DNA of 64,000 nt. Source: Linanthus parryae. Its lineage: Eukaryota > Streptophyta > Magnoliopsida > Ericales > Polemoniaceae. Position numbers and translations under genes: made by a program. The notes under the pieces are model-generated. The model was not told the origin of the DNA, ran no database searches, and saw only the letters and a list, made by a program, of their open reading frames with translations. The stretch lies in assembly GCA_023055425.1 (NCBI GenBank), contig JALGPY010000010.1, positions 49,905,863 to 49,969,862 of the forward strand, given 5' to 3'. Positions within the stretch are counted from its first letter, which is position 1; each line of letters begins with the position of its first letter. Below are positions 46,066-58,763 of the stretch, one piece after another.

Positions 46066-49000
46066 CATGAAAGGCTTCGTGATATTCGAGAAGTATTTAA
46101 TGAAGCGTCGATAAAACCCTGCGTGTCCCAAGAAACTCCTTACCCCTTTGACAGAGGTAGGGTAAGGTAGCTTCTCAATCACCTCGATCTTGGCTCTATC
46201 CACCTCTAAACCTTTGCTGGAGATCTTATGCCCCAAAACAATACCCTCAGTAACCATGAAGTGACACTTCTCCCAGTTGAGCACTAGGTTGGTGTCGATG
46301 CATCTATCCAGAACACGGGCCAATTGTTGCAAACAGTCTTCAAACCCATCACCATACAATGAGAAGTCGTCCATGAATACTTCGAAATTCTTCTCCATCA
46401 TGTCTGAGGAGATCGACATCATACACCTCTGAAACGTAGCATGTGTTTTGCATAACCCAAAAGGCATGCGTCTAAAAGCAAAGGTCCCATAGGGACAAGT
46501 GAATGTCGTCTTCTCCTGATCTGCTGGCTCAATTGCTATCTGGTTGTACCCGGAGTACCCATCCAAAAAGAAATAGTGAGAATGACGTGCCAGCCTATCA
46601 AGCATTTGATCAACGAATGGGAGGGGAAAATTTTCCTTCAATGAAGCATCATTGATTTTGCGGTAATCCATGCAAACTCTCCACCCAGTAACGGTACGAG
46701 TGGAAATCTGATCACCTTTTTCCCCTTCCACCTCAATAATACCTCCCTTCTTAGGGACACACTGCACCGGGCTAGTCCATGTGCTGTCGTAAATCGGATA
46801 AATGATGCCTGCCTCCAACAATATAAGCACCTCTTTCTTCACCACCTCCTGCATGTGAGGATTGAGGCGACGCTGAAACTGAACTACCGGCTTCTTATCT
46901 TCCATGAATCGAATTTTGTGCTGGCATACTGTGGGGCTGATCCCCTTGATATCCGCTATGGTCCATCCCATAGCTGCTTTTCTCTCCTGTAATACCTTGA
47001 GAAGCTGCTCCTCCTGTCCCCTGTCCAAACATGCAGACACAATAACAGGTAAAGTCTCATTAGATCCCAAGTATAAATATTTTAAATTAGCGGGTAAAAG
47101 CTTCAATTCTAAAGTAGAAGCAGTAATAAGAGAAGGAGTAAGAAACTTCCTGCTTCCCTCGTTAAAGAGGGGGAGGGGCTGGCGCAAGTGAACATCCAAG
47201 GCTTGCTCTTTCTCGCTGGAATCAAGTAGAGCAAGCTCCTCATATAGCTGCTCTAATAAAATGTCGTCCTCCTCGTCCGGCGTGTATGCCTCCACGCCAA
47301 AGCACTGCTCACTCACCGCATACGCGGGAAACTTCATAGCCTCAAGTACATTGAAGGCCACCTTCTCATCGTTGATCCGCATTGTCAGCTCTCCATTGGC
47401 CACATCAATGATAGTTCTCCCCGTGGTCAGGAATGGGCGGCCCAAAATAAAGGGAACATCATCGTCGGCCTCCATATCTAGGATCACAAAATCAGCTAGG
47501 AAGATGATTCCTTCAACTCTCACTAGTACATCCTCTAACACTCCCCTTGGGCGTTTTATGGTACGATCAGTCATCTGCAAGCACATCCTGGTAGGTTTAA
47601 GATCTCCCACACCAAGCTTCTCAAAAATAGATGTGGTTATCAAATTGATACTTGCACCAAGATCACATAATTCCCTCCCATGAAAAGCATCTCCCAATGT
47701 CACAGGAATGATGAAACCACCCGGATCTTTCATCTTCTTTGGTAACGCCTTTTGCGCAACGGCGCTACACTCATTTAGAGTCACGGTTTCAAAATCGTCC
47801 ATGCGCCTCCTATTAGAGATAATGTCCTTGAGAAATTTTGCGTATTTGGGCATTTGTGAAATTGCCTTTACAAAGGGGATATTGATGTGTAACTTCTTGA
47901 AGATATCCACAAACTTCTTGAAGTGCTTGCAATCTTCTTGAATCTTCAATCTCTGCGAGTATGGCACACGCACACTATAATCTTCCTTGGGCTTAGGCTT
48001 CTCCTCCGACTTCCTACTCGTGTCCTTTGATTGGGGAATCACAATAGGCACGAGAATTTCTTCATCCAATGCTTTTTCGGTGGCCTTCGTCGCCTCAGCT
48101 CGCGCGTGGGTAGGATATGAAGGATATTCAGTGGTGGTCCCACTGCGAGTAGTGATAGCCTTCAATTGCTCAGGTGGAGTGATTGTGTTAGAAGGTAAAA
48201 TAACCGGTGGAAGTCGAGTGTTTTGATTGGCTATCTGGCCAATCTGTGTCTCATGGCTCTTCATCGTGGTTTCCATCGCGACAATCTTGCTCTCAATTTT
48301 ATCATTCCTAGCTAACAGTTTCTTCAACAACGCGTTTGTATCTTGTTCTTCTGATTGTGGGGCCTTCTGTTGTGGAACTTGTCTTTGAGCTTGGTATGGA
48401 ACATTTGGCCTTTGACCCGGCGCATATAATCCACTGTTTGGATTGGCATAGCTGAAGTTTGGGTGGTTGCGGTTGTTTGGATGATAAGTGTTGGACCATT
48501 GCTGCTGTCGTGGTTGACCCATGTAGTTCACATCTTCCATACCATCTCCATATCCCTGATTTGCATATGCCACCATTTCTCCCACTGACTTCACCTGTTC
48601 CGATGGATTCATATTACTGAAAGCCGAAGTCATCACTGCCATCTGATGTTCAAATTTTTGTTCCACCATGGACTCAATCTTACTAACCAGTGCCTATATG
48701 ATTTTGTGTTTCTACGAGTCTCAGACCTTGTGGACTCATGTTTTGCTACATTATCCAGTAGATCTAGGCATCTCTGTAATCCCAGGCCCATAAAATTGCC
48801 CTGAGCCATCATATCCAGTTTATTTGCAGTCTCTCTGTCTATGGCATTATAAAAATAGTGCAGAAGTTTGTACCATGGCTCTCCGTGAGTGGGGTATCTG
48901 CGAAGGAGCTGGTTGAACTTTCTCCACGTGTCTCTGAGAGAATCATCTTCCTGTTGCGCAAATTTTGTTATATCAGCCATCCGTTGAGAAACCTTGGATG

Positions 49001-49783
49001 GCGGAAGATACTTCCTGAGAAATTCCTTGCAACAATCTGCCCATGTAACGATAGTGCCTGCTGGAAGTTCCATCAGCCATGTCTTTGCCTTTCCCGATAA
49101 GGAGAAGGGAAAAAGCATGAGCTTTATCGTCTCGAGTGGAACTCTCTGATCATACATAGTGGAGGTAATCTGCTCGAAATTGAGCAAGTGTTGATGAGGA
49201 TCATCACTTGGGGCTCCAGTGAATAAGCACACATCTTGAACCATGTTGATTAATGGTTGGCATATTTCGAAATGCGCGGCGTTAATCTGAGGCCTAACAA
49301 TAGTGGGTTGATACCCCTCCGGTGTAGTTCTGAAGTAATCCACCAAAGGACGCTCATCCTCCTCAGCATTGTTCACTTGCCCTGCGGCACTCTGACCATT
49401 ATCGTTCCGATTATTGCCCCCATTATTCCCATTACCACCATATTGTTTCTACCATTAACTCCTCTATTATTTCTATCAACTACCCCCGCACCAAGAAGTT
49501 TTTGTGGATTTGGAGGGTTCAAGCGTGCCATTGCAGCCTGCATCTCGGTCAACTGAGCTCTGAGCTCCTCAGTCTCCCTTGCTCGATTTGCTGCATCTTC
49601 CACAGCTGCAGCTCTAGCTGCTTCCGCATCTTGCAAGCCCTTGCGGAACCTCTCAAACTCAGCTCTAGTTTGCTCGTCCATCTGAACTGAATTTTCTTTC
49701 CTCTTGACTCTACGTACTGCACGCAATAACGATTCTGGATCCTCAAGTACTGGCTGCAAAGGCTCGTCTCTAGAACGGGACAT
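45799..49783 (-). pseudogene. Athila-type gag-pol, truncated inside RT
   Basis: Minus-strand Ty3/gypsy gag-pol of the Athila type. The N-terminal part (49373-49783; SRSRDEPLQPVLEDPESLL) and capsid (48633-49376; LSGKAKTWLMELPAGTIVTW) are in different frames. A third frame from 48669 holds the rest of gag, a retropepsin (LCDLGASINLI, VPFILGRPFL) and RT (GWRVCMDYRKINDASLKENF, FRRMPFGLC, EVFMDDFSLYGDGF, VRSFLGHAGFYRRFI). Homology ends after SNITKPF near 46066; RNase H, integrase and the 3' LTR are gone. The frame then continues through unrelated DNA to 45799. Two frameshifts in gag and the truncation make it dead. PHATF-type wording KTHATFQ departs from the usual NAPATFQ. Confidence 0.88.
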
Positions 49784-49899
49784 GCACCAAGTAAATCAAA
49801 CCTGAAAACACAAATCACACACAGAAAATAGGTGAGTAACGGGTATAAACTGAAAAAGTAAATCCCTTAAGAGAAAAATAATAACTAATTTATTTGAAG

Positions 49900-49917
49900 T
49901 CCCAGGCAACGGCGCCA
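49900..49917 (-). promoter_or_regulatory. Primer-binding site of Athila-type element
   Basis: Minus strand TGGCGCCGTTGCCTGGGA, the typical Athila primer site (complementary to a tRNA-Asp 3' end), a few bases downstream of the LTR end. Confidence 0.8.
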
Positions 49918-49923
49918 AAAACT

Positions 49924-51115
49924 TGACACGCTCCAACTGAGTGTACAGCTGTCGTGTGTAGTAATAAATTCCGGAAATCCGGGTTGTCGAACCCAAGAGG
50001 CTTCGTTGTAAATTAGCTATTAAATTTGTTCTTTGTGTGGGCAAGGCGCAGTTGTTTTGTTCTATTGATCCTACTAAAATTAAAGACAAATGTCTCAATT
50101 AACCAATTGAATTACTTAACGATTAATAAAGATGAATGGTTATGATATCTCTCAAAATTTGGAGAAGTCAGGATATCTCTACGGGTCACTAGGTATTTCT
50201 CGCGATATCAGATTTATGCTTTGTTAACACGATGATTCTTTATTCTAGCTAAACGAGCACAATTACGTTGAAGATGTCTCAACCAACACCTATGCTTAGA
50301 CTATCAAAACTGATTTCTCTAGTCTAATCAAGTTAAATCAAGCATTACGATCAAGTGTCTACTCTTTGTTCTTAGTCAACTAGCAAGATTTCTCAACCCT
50401 AGATACGGGTAGTGTGTATTTCAATTTTCCGGGCAATGAATATCGATTTTTCTAACATTAATAACCTAGCTCTATCCTATCAATACGTCTACTGATAGCA
50501 AAGATGAATTAAACACATAAAGTACACATAGCTAGATAAAAAGTTCATCAATTAAGCCAAACGCATAAAATTAAATCCATAAATCACAAATATCGCGATC
50601 AAACCCTAGATCCCTACGAGATACCCTGATAAAAGTGTTTAGCTACGCAAAAACATGATCCACGTACAAATTTTCGTGATCAAATAACAAAACTAGGGAA
50701 GAAACGGAGTTTTAGAAGTCAAACGAATGATTCCAAGCTTCCTTGATCGTCTCCTCGCACGAAGAGATATACTCTTCGTACAAAGAGACCTGCTGTCCTT
50801 CCTTTTGGCTTCTTCTTTGAGTTCTTTGACTTCTTCTTTGAGTTTCTCCTTTCCGAAGTTCGTTTCCATCTGCCGCATGATCCTCCAAGCCCTATTTTCC
50901 TGCGAATCACAACAAGAAAACACAACCCGCGATCATATCACAATAAAATCTCGAAATTACACTAGAAACGCCCGGATTCAACAATAATAGCACAACAACT
51001 CATTTTCACAAATAATAACATAATTCACTCAAAAGATGAAAAATTCTCCATGTTTAGCAAAATAAGGAATAAAATAACTCCGAAAACCGAGTTATCAAAA
51101 AGCAGTGAAAACACA
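49924..51115 (-). repeat. 5' LTR of Athila-type element, about 1.19 kb
   Basis: On minus it starts TGTGTTTTCACTGC or, two bases later, TGTTTTCACTGC (plus end at 51115 or 51113) and ends GGAGCGTGTCA at 49924, six bases before the primer site. It is AT-rich without ORFs of note. It abuts LINE ORF2 sequence at its right edge, showing insertion into the LINE. The 3' LTR is missing, so the right border is approximate. Confidence 0.65.
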
Positions 51116-52476
51116 AAAAGATTATCATTTTCTTCTAAAAGCTCATTGAAAGAGGGAGAGGGAGGGGACTAAATGTTTTGAAAGTGATGTGAGAAAACAT
51201 CCATGATGCTTTTGGGATCGGTGACACCATCATGGTCATTCGTTTTAATTGACCGTATGTTATTTTGATTCCTCCTAATTTTGGTGTAGGCATGAAAGAA
51301 TTTGGTGTTTCTGCTTCCTTCCCTAAGCCAGGAGCATCTAGTTCTTTGAGCCCATAAAGTTTCCTCACAGTGCAGCAGCTTCTGAAGCTCAGTGTGAAGA
51401 GAAAAGAAGGAAGCAGATGCCACCGGGTATGGGAGCTGAGATTGAGCTGTGAGGAGTTTATCTTTAACTTCTTTAATTTGATTAGTTAGGGAGGGTCTTG
51501 CTAAAGACCAGGTTCTGAAAGCTCTAAGAGTGATGAAAAGCAGCTTGGAGACTCTGAGGAGTTTATCTTTAACTTCTTTAATTTGATTAGTTAGGGAGGG
51601 ACTTGCTAAAGACCAGGTTCTGAAAGCTCTAAGAGTGATGAAAAGCAGTTTGGAGACTCTAAAGCAGGGAGAGCAATGGATTGGTAATCTCCAAATAAAG
51701 TTTAAAAGAAGGGAAGAGGAATAATTTAGCCACCAGATTTCAAACCTTCTAAGGGAATGGCCACCTCCTAATATAGTGTCAAAAAGTTTTAAGAGCATTG
51801 GAGAGTGATCAGAGACTCTGATACCTAGATTGAAAACAACAAGAGAGGGAAATAAGTTAAAAAAAGCAAGGTTACACCATGCTCTATACGACCTTTCAAA
51901 GGTTGGTGAAGAGGCAGATCGATTGTTTTTCCAGGTAAACCAGGGAACAACATTTTTAATCTCAGACAAGTTCCAACTATTTAGATAAGTAAGAAAAGAG
52001 TCTGCCCCTCTGAGGCATGAAGAGCAAGGTCCAGCCTTATCATAAGGGAAAATAACCTTATTAAAATCACAAATAATAACAAGAGGTTTATTTAGAGGGA
52101 GGATTCCACTGAATTTTTTCCAGACTGTCTCTCTGTTATCAAAAGCAGGCGCTCCATAGACAAGGCCAGCACACCAAGAGAGATTTATGGAATCAGTGAT
52201 ATCCAACATGATAATGTTAGGAAAGGAGTAGAGCACAGTACAGGAGAGAAGAGAAGAGTGCCAAGCACACAAAAGACCACCACTTAAACCAATTGGATTA
52301 ACAGAGAAAGATTTATCAAATCCTAATTTCCTAAATTTTATAATAAGAAAACTTTCCTCTTTCTTGGTCTCAGAAATAAAGAGAAGAGAAGGCTTATGAG
52401 AACGGACCAAAGAGAAATTTTCATGAACTGCAGAGGGTTGGCCCATGCCTCTACAGTTCCATGCTAAAAGAATCAT
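51116..52476 (-). pseudogene. LINE ORF2 5' part: endonuclease domain, truncated
   Basis: The frame 51169-52476 starts MILLAWNCRGMGQPSAVHEN, an apurinic-like endonuclease/exonuclease/phosphatase domain that nicks target DNA. Visible catalytic motifs are N in WNCRG, E in SETKKEE, D-N in CDFNKV, and SDHSPM. The C-terminal part leads toward RT (TRCSWLREGSRNTKFFHAYT) but a TAG follows HHFQNI, and the frame then runs, by a single stop, to the Athila LTR at about 51115. The RT and RNase H domains are absent. It contains an in-frame duplication of 35 codons (51451-51660). Confidence 0.85.
51451..51660 (-). repeat. 105-bp tandem duplication within LINE ORF2
   Basis: 51451-51555 and 51556-51660 are the same except for two substitutions. 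On minus each encodes LRVSKLLFITLRAFRTWSLA or -R then the PSLTNQIKEVKDKL segment, so the duplication keeps the frame. It lies between the endonuclease and RT regions. Confidence 0.92.
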
Positions 52477-52697
52477 GTCACCCTTGGGGGTTGATCAGGG
52501 ACAACCACCCTAAACCCACAGGAAACAGCAGAGGAAACAAAATCATATGCATGCAATAAATAAGATGGGGGATTCAGTCTATCATGTTTACGCCTTTTAA
52601 ATTTAAAGGAGAGAAAATTAAAACAAGTTAAGTTTGCAGAAAAATTTAGAGTTTGGTGGTTACAAACATTAGTTTTTAAGTTTTTAGGCTTCATGAT
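52477..52697 (-). other. LINE ORF1-ORF2 intergenic segment
   Basis: About 220 bases between the ORF1 stop and ORF2 start. A 73-codon frame (52473-52694) has no recognisable domain. Confidence 0.4.
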
Positions 52698-54637
52698 TTA
52701 GATCATGAGAGGAATCAAACAAGGGAGACATGCGTTTTTTAAACTTGAAAAGGCAAAAATCAGCAACAACCGAATAAAATTGAAAAAATTATGGTTACCT
52801 TTTTGCATGCGATGGTTGATCTTAGAATGCTGTTTCTTACCCATTAACCTCTCCTCATCAAGAAAAGGTTGTGAGGAAGAGGATCCTCTCTTCCTGATGG
52901 GCTTCTTAATGTCTGGAATTTGAGAAGGAGCGGGTTTTGATTTGAGTGCAACCATTCTAGATCGAGTTCTCGTGCCTTTCATCCCTTTCTTTCCTTCTCC
53001 TTTTTGACCTCTGCTCTTTTTTGAACCCAAAAGTTCTTTATCAGACCTAGTTTTTGCAAGAATTTTGTCAAGCTCTTCCATATCTAGATTTCATTGGACA
53101 ATCTCCAAATCCGTTTCTATGGTAACTGATTGAGGGAACTCAGGGGCTTTGATGAAGAAACTAGACTCATGAAGATTTTTTAAGGTGGTGGTAAGGGATC
53201 TCATAGTGGGGTGTTTGGAATGATCACTAGTCAAAGATGGAAGAGAAATTGATGGGTGGAGTGAGGACGGTAAAAATTGTTTTGAGGAGGATTGAGGGGT
53301 TTTCGTAGTAATGATGAGAGGCAACCGTCGCAACTCTTGAAGCAAAGAGTCGTGAAAATGTTGTGGGTTTTCAAGGTGCATGCTCTGATTAAGTGTGGAA
53401 CAACTTCCCATATTGGAATCCAAAACCATTGGGCTTACATGAGGAATCAAGGAGGACGAAGGGTCAGCAAGATTAAATGCGGCCTGGATGTGATTCATTC
53501 CATGAATCAAGAAAGAAGTATTAACTATTGGTTCATGCATCAACTGAATTTGTGGGGCTATAAGAGGAGGCTCCGAAGCAGGGGTAGTTCTGTTTGACAC
53601 ATCAGAATTGTGGAACATTTCAGTGGGAGTGTGAAAATTTCCTCAGAGGGTGAATAAAGGTCTTGCATGGTGAATGTAAGACCTTGAGGTGGCCCTTGAT
53701 TGGGGTCAACCATAGTGGGGATTTCATGGCAGGAATATACAGGGGTGATTCGGGCATCAAAAGACATAGTCTGAAAAAGGGCCATGTTTGTCATGAGACA
53801 AAAGGTTTTTGGTGAACATTTGTCTCTGAGGGTTGATATGCATAGGAAAATAGGAGATAAAATTACATTGCAGGTACTTGGCTTCCAAACCATCTAAAAC
53901 TTCCACCAGGTTGCTTTTGCAATTCTTGTTAGAGTGCCCAATCTTGCCACATCTATAGCAGATTTTGAAAATTCTCTCATAGGATAGTAGAACCATTTCT
54001 TATCATCTTCATTAGGAACCATAAGATAAGCCCCCGGAACCAAAAAATCATCAGTCTTGACTCTAGATTTGATTCTAAGGGCTTGCATGTTTCTTACTCT
54101 TTCAAAAGTCCAATCAACAACAATCAAATCACCAGCTAAATTTCCCAAACCTTCAGCCGTTTCATAATCGAACCCTTCAAAAGAAATGTTTGGGACTTGG
54201 AATCAAAGATGAGCTGTAGAAAAATCAACTTCACAAAACGCTTGGTTGGGTTTTCTTTCCATAAAAACTAAAGACAAGCCATGCATGGTGATAACATATT
54301 CATTTAGGAAAAATTGTTTGTCTTCCTTTTTTTGAAAATGAAACAGGTAAGAGGTTCATTTCTTCTCGATCCAAATTAAACCGTGAGTTTTCCAAGCTTT
54401 ACAAATCTCATTTTGCATGACAACAGGTGAAAGAGATTTAGTTCCTATGAACTTGGTTATTAGAGAGTCCTTCAACAATTCTCTGAAGGTGAAAACCTTC
54501 ATAGGATTGAGTGAAAAAATCGACCCTCTTTCATCTAGCCTTTCCTCCATGGAATCATTTGAATAAGGGCTATTCGAATCAAAGCAATAAGGATTATACA
54601 TGAAGAAGGGAAAGCAAGCATAGAGAGCAAGAGACAC
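52698..54637 (-). pseudogene. LINE ORF1 (DUF4283-like plus zinc knuckle), right copy
   Basis: The minus-strand ORF1 lies upstream of ORF2, with the 3' end 222 bases from the ORF2 ATG. Parts in order: N-terminal DERGSIFSLNPMKVF and SLITKFIGTKSLSP (54356-54637), a segment GNLAGDLIVVDWTFERVRNM (to 54148), the knuckle CYRCGKIGHSNKNC (53757-53996), a Pro/Ser-rich linker (53091-53618) and a basic tail KKSRGQKGEGKKGMKGTRTR (52698-53081). At least three frame changes and a stop between 53091 and 53081 break it. The left counterpart at 1-1589 is slightly more intact around the knuckle. Confidence 0.75.
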
Positions 54638-54640
54638 AAG

Positions 54641-55133
54641 CAGCTAACATGCAATCAAAGAGAGAAGAGAAGAGGAATGGATCAAAACAGAGAAGCCTAA
54701 GCGATAGCTAAAGAGGCCAATTCCTGCAGAAGATCATAAACAAGATATGATTAGCACGGGTGAATGAATAAAACATAATAAAGAAAGAAGGAGATGCAAG
54801 AAACAAGACAAGCAAATGATCATGCATAAAAATTCGAATTGGACAGATTCATAGCCATGCAAATTGATTAAACAAAGAGGTAAGTGGAGTTAAAAAGATT
54901 AAAGAACTTGAATCATGAAAGAAATGATGATATGGGAGAGTCTAATTGGGGAGGCAATTTTTGGTTAATGTGTGCAAGAAAAGAAAATGAAGGAAGGAGG
55001 CTCAAGGAGCATAGGGGAGTGGCTCATCTAGAGAGAGCATCTCTTCGTTTTTAATCTATCTATTTATTCTTAATACCACGTTAATGAGTGGAAAGTTAAA
55101 ATTGAAAACTCACTCCATCGAATAGTTGACAAG
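54641..55133. other. Purine-rich LINE 5' flank, right copy
   Basis: Counterpart of 1590-2084, with no ORF. Confidence 0.5.
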
Positions 55134-55382
55134 ATGCCTTTAGCTGGGTCGACTGTGCTGCATGACCTAGAATGGAAGTGTCGTGATCTTTCTTATGATT
55201 CCAGGCAACGAAGCATTTCAGAATCAGACTTCTTAGAGGTGTATACTAATAATACAGTAGGTTCTTTAGTGTGGAGAACCCTGTTGACAGAGGGAATTTA
55301 TTCTAAAATAATTGAGCATGACTTAGAACTGACACTCTATGCTGCTATATCCATTTGCAACATGCGGTACGAGACTGTCTAG
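55134..55382 (+). CDS. Unidentified 82-codon frame, intact right copy
   Basis: ATG at 55134 to TAG at 55380-55382, encoding MPLAGSTVLHDLEWKCRDLS through WRTLLTEGIYSKIIEHDLEL and ending ISICNMRYETV. It is hydrophilic with no signal peptide or membrane segment. The left counterpart (2085-2345) has two nonsense codons, yet its last 30 codons are unchanged. The frame may be a fragment or one exon of a larger gene, as no splice sites or promoter were identified. I do not recognise the family and assign no function. Confidence 0.35.
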   Translation: MPLAGSTVLHDLEWKCRDLSYDSRQRSISESDFLEVYTNNTVGSLVWRTLLTEGIYSKIIEHDLELTLYAAISICNMRYETV

Positions 55383-56066
55383 ATTGGAATCGATGATAAA
55401 GATAGACGACTTTTAGTGAAGATCTTGGTTGTCTTGTTTTTGAGTTCATGACAATGGAACTTTTGTGTATCATATTTATCAAAGAGTTACGATGAATATG
55501 AGTGAAACTTGATTACCCGTTTCTGATAAAACGTTGGATAGAGAATAAAATCATTCAACATGACTGGGGTGAGATTGAATTTTGCTAAAATAGTATTATT
55601 ACTTTCTTTTTGTATATTCATTTTACAATATTTTATGAAATTTTTGCCGACATAATAAATTAAATAAAAAATTACTTGATCTGTTTTTCCAGAATATTCT
55701 CAATTGAGTTTAGGGGTCACTTTGACCGACTAATATGACTCGCGATATGATACTTAAATTTCATATTTTGTGTCATAATATTGTAATGTTAAAAAAAATT
55801 ACAGTGACGATTAAGAAGAAATGAGATAGTGTATTATGGGTTATATTGAATAAGGAGGTTTAGTGGTTTGGTTAAACCGAACCTCTGTGACGTTTAAATA
55901 GAATGTTTTTCTTAAAGGAAAATCAGGTGGCCTTGAGTCTTGTAGTCGGTCACCGGTTGAGTAATATATTTTTCGTAAAACATTTCTAGCTTTCTCAGTC
56001 ACCGGTTGTGCATCGACGGTCAGCTTATGCTGAGTCCGGTGCCCGACTGCTACTAAACCGGTGCCC
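55383..56066. other. Non-coding stretch up to the empty retrotransposon site
   Basis: Counterpart of 2346-3006. Relative to the left copy it carries extra bases near 55910-55950 (TTCTTAAAGGAAAATCAGG and a GTAGTCGGTCACCGG phrase). Confidence 0.5.
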
Positions 56067-56070
56067 AGGT
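56066..56070. other. Unoccupied insertion site of the three-LTR array
   Basis: GGTGCCCAGGTCTAATTTGA is continuous here. In the left copy the same flanks are separated by the array with CCAGG duplicated. This is a within-window empty-site control for the insertion. Confidence 0.8.
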
Positions 56071-58340
56071 CTAATTTGAAGCATTTTTTTGTTCAGTTGG
56101 TTGTTTGTGTCCCCCACACCCTCCTTCTCTCACACTCTCTCTCTCTCCCCCACCCACATGCACCCCACACTCTCTTAACTTCACTTGTCAACACAAAGAC
56201 TCCTAACTCTCATACACCCGACCACCGGACTAAAACTCATCTACCGCCCCCCTAACCGGGCACCGACCATCTCCACCCAAGCACCAAATATCGACCAAAA
56301 CTCTAAAAAATCAGGTCATTAGATTCCCCACTAACGCACCCATATTTCTCAAATTCCAAAATTGTTGAGCTTAAGTTAGGGCTAACCAAACCATGTTTTC
56401 CGAACAATCCCCATAAAAATCAGAGAATGATACAAAAAGAGGGGTACCCCACATAATTTCACATAAAAAGTAAGAACCGAACCAAAATTCAAATGGAAAG
56501 ATATGAAGTTTCTTAATCCTCGGTTACTGCAAGAGGATTAACCAGGGAATCTCTCTTCTATTTAAGCCGACTTATACCTCCTTGACCTCATCGCCGCCGA
56601 CGACGAATAGCCTCTCGTTCTGATTTATCTGAAAGAGGCCCGCGAGATGACCAATTGTTTCACCGTTCATGGTGACATACTTCTCCCTTCAGCCAGTAAT
56701 CGCCCTCCGACGTGTTTTTAAAGATATGATGTAAGCGGTCTCTCATTTGAAATTTTAGTTTCTGGGTTTTGGATTTAATGGAGTGGATCAAATTGGGTCT
56801 CTTTTGCTCATTGAGTTCCGATTCCTGTTACAGAGACATGAAGAACACAATGGCCCAGAACATCACTCTAGTGTTCAGCAACTTCAACTCTAACAGTTTT
56901 TCTTTTTTACAAAGTGGGTAAGAGAGATTGCTTCTTTCTGACTTCATTTAGTATTGGTTCCTCAATCTTTAATTTCTGACTTATTTGATTGTGAGTTGTT
57001 TGATTCATCTGTGATCCCCTGGTTATGTCTGTAAAGCATTCTATGCTGTAAATTTATACTTATCTGCAGACTGCTGCCACTCATGCATTACAAAATAAAT
57101 GTACAAATTGACAATTAAAAATTGTTACCTGTTATAAATAGGTTTGGTTAGAAAAACCGGTTTACTTTTGAACTTTGAAAGGAAGAGCGAGTGTTCAGAA
57201 GATGTAATCTTTCTATTCTACGAGGGATTTCTTTTTGTCCTGGTCATCATCGACTAATAGGAAGGCTCAAATAATGTTGTGTTTATTATATAGACACTCT
57301 CAGCCTCTTATTAATGTCCTTTGATTGTTTAATTTTAACATTGAAACTCGAATCAGATATCTGAAGTCTTCTAACTTAGTGATTTTGTTTCGGTAGGCAC
57401 TCTTTTCAGTAAGAAAGATGAAATATTTCGCCGTTTTCCTTAACCGCTTACTTGTCACCGTATGATTTAGATCTAACTGTTTTGTTCATATTAAAAAAAA
57501 CAATGTACTAACCAGTTCGAGAGCACCCAGTGTCGCCCACCTGACTCAACCTTCTCTTTTAGTTGGCATCCCTCCACACATTTCTTTAATTTCACTAAAT
57601 ACCATGAAAAGGAGAAGCTAGCCTTATTGCACCCGTCAACTTAGAGTTGACTACCCGTGTACGCAAGTTTAGGTTGAAAAAGAGCAGGAATTGATCAATC
57701 GAGCTTCCCCATTCTCCATGGCTTGAAGTGTATTAGAATGGTCCAATAAAGCCTCAGTGTAGTCCTCCATTTCTCTGTAGCATGTTGGTCTCAATGTCTA
57801 AGCAACAGGTTTGTCGTCAGAATCACCACTCTTTATCCTCAAAGCTTGTTGATTCATTTCCTTTCCGTAGAGACCGAAGTACCATGTTGGGAGCTAGTCT
57901 CTAACTTCTCTCTTTGGACCGTAGATATTCTACTTCTCCATCAAGCATGTAAAAGGAAGTACTCAATTAATTTCCCGTCCGCATAACATGAAATAGAGAA
58001 TTGCGTGCCGTTATTTCTTTTTCCTGAGAGGCACATTACCTACAAAAGAAGGTCTTTGCAGGATTACCTACTTGAAATGCTCTCCAACAAAAGAAGATTG
58101 CCAGTCTATGGAGGTTGCGTAAAAAATGATAGTACGAGTGTTTTATACCTTTCCATATGTTTGAAACAAATAATTATTTACATTCCCTCATACCTCTTCC
58201 TTGACATTAAGATGGATATGGAGAAGTTTGTAACGACTGGCAAAGTTCGATGCCATAAGCCAATGAATCATTCAAATATCATTTCTTGTCAGTTCTATTT
58301 AATAAACAAGTGAATTCATGTCCTTACCTATTGTGATGAA
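56071..58340 (+). other. Non-coding stretch with conserved splice-like signals, right copy
   Basis: Counterpart of 20677-22924, with the same candidate intron (GTAAGCGG at about 56731 to TTACAG at about 56834), exon-like ATGAAGAACACAATGGCCC, donor GGGTAAGAG and acceptors TCGGTAG and TTTGCAG. Small indels break any common frame between the copies, which argues against a conserved protein here. Untranslated exons remain possible. Confidence 0.3.
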
Positions 58341-58763
58341 AACCCCACAAAAACCCCACAAAAACCCATCATGAATATGAAGAAGAAAGAACTGCCTCTC
58401 CCTCATCGCCGATGCTCGGCTGACAAGTCGGTGGTGAGGTTCAACAACGACACCAATAAGTTCTCCAACGGAAGAGCCTTACACAAATCTTCAATCGGAT
58501 TAAACCCAGTCCGGATTCAACCTAAATTTGAGTGAAAATGAGTTGAGAAGGGAGGGTTTCAGCATGAAAGGGTGGGAATTTTTGTGATTGTCCAAGGGTA
58601 ATTTGGTCATTTGACAATTACATCATATCCGTTTGTATCCCACCCCTGGGTGGAATATGATTTTAGGAAAAAAATTGGGGGAGGGAAATGACGGGGATTT
58701 GATATCCCCTGACCCAAACTCAGTCAATAAAAGGGAGGGGATACCAAATCCTTAATGCAGATC
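58341..58763. other. F-box cluster flank, right copy
   Basis: Counterpart of 28336-28760, directly adjoining the microhomology junction where the RING-CH-bearing block is missing. CCCCACAAAAA is tandemly repeated at the junction (58341-58370). Confidence 0.5.

Noticed and set aside
47261..47683. 140-codon plus-strand frame antisense to Athila protease
   Set aside because: It is a shadow frame of the minus-strand pol; composition mirrors it, with no recognisable motif.
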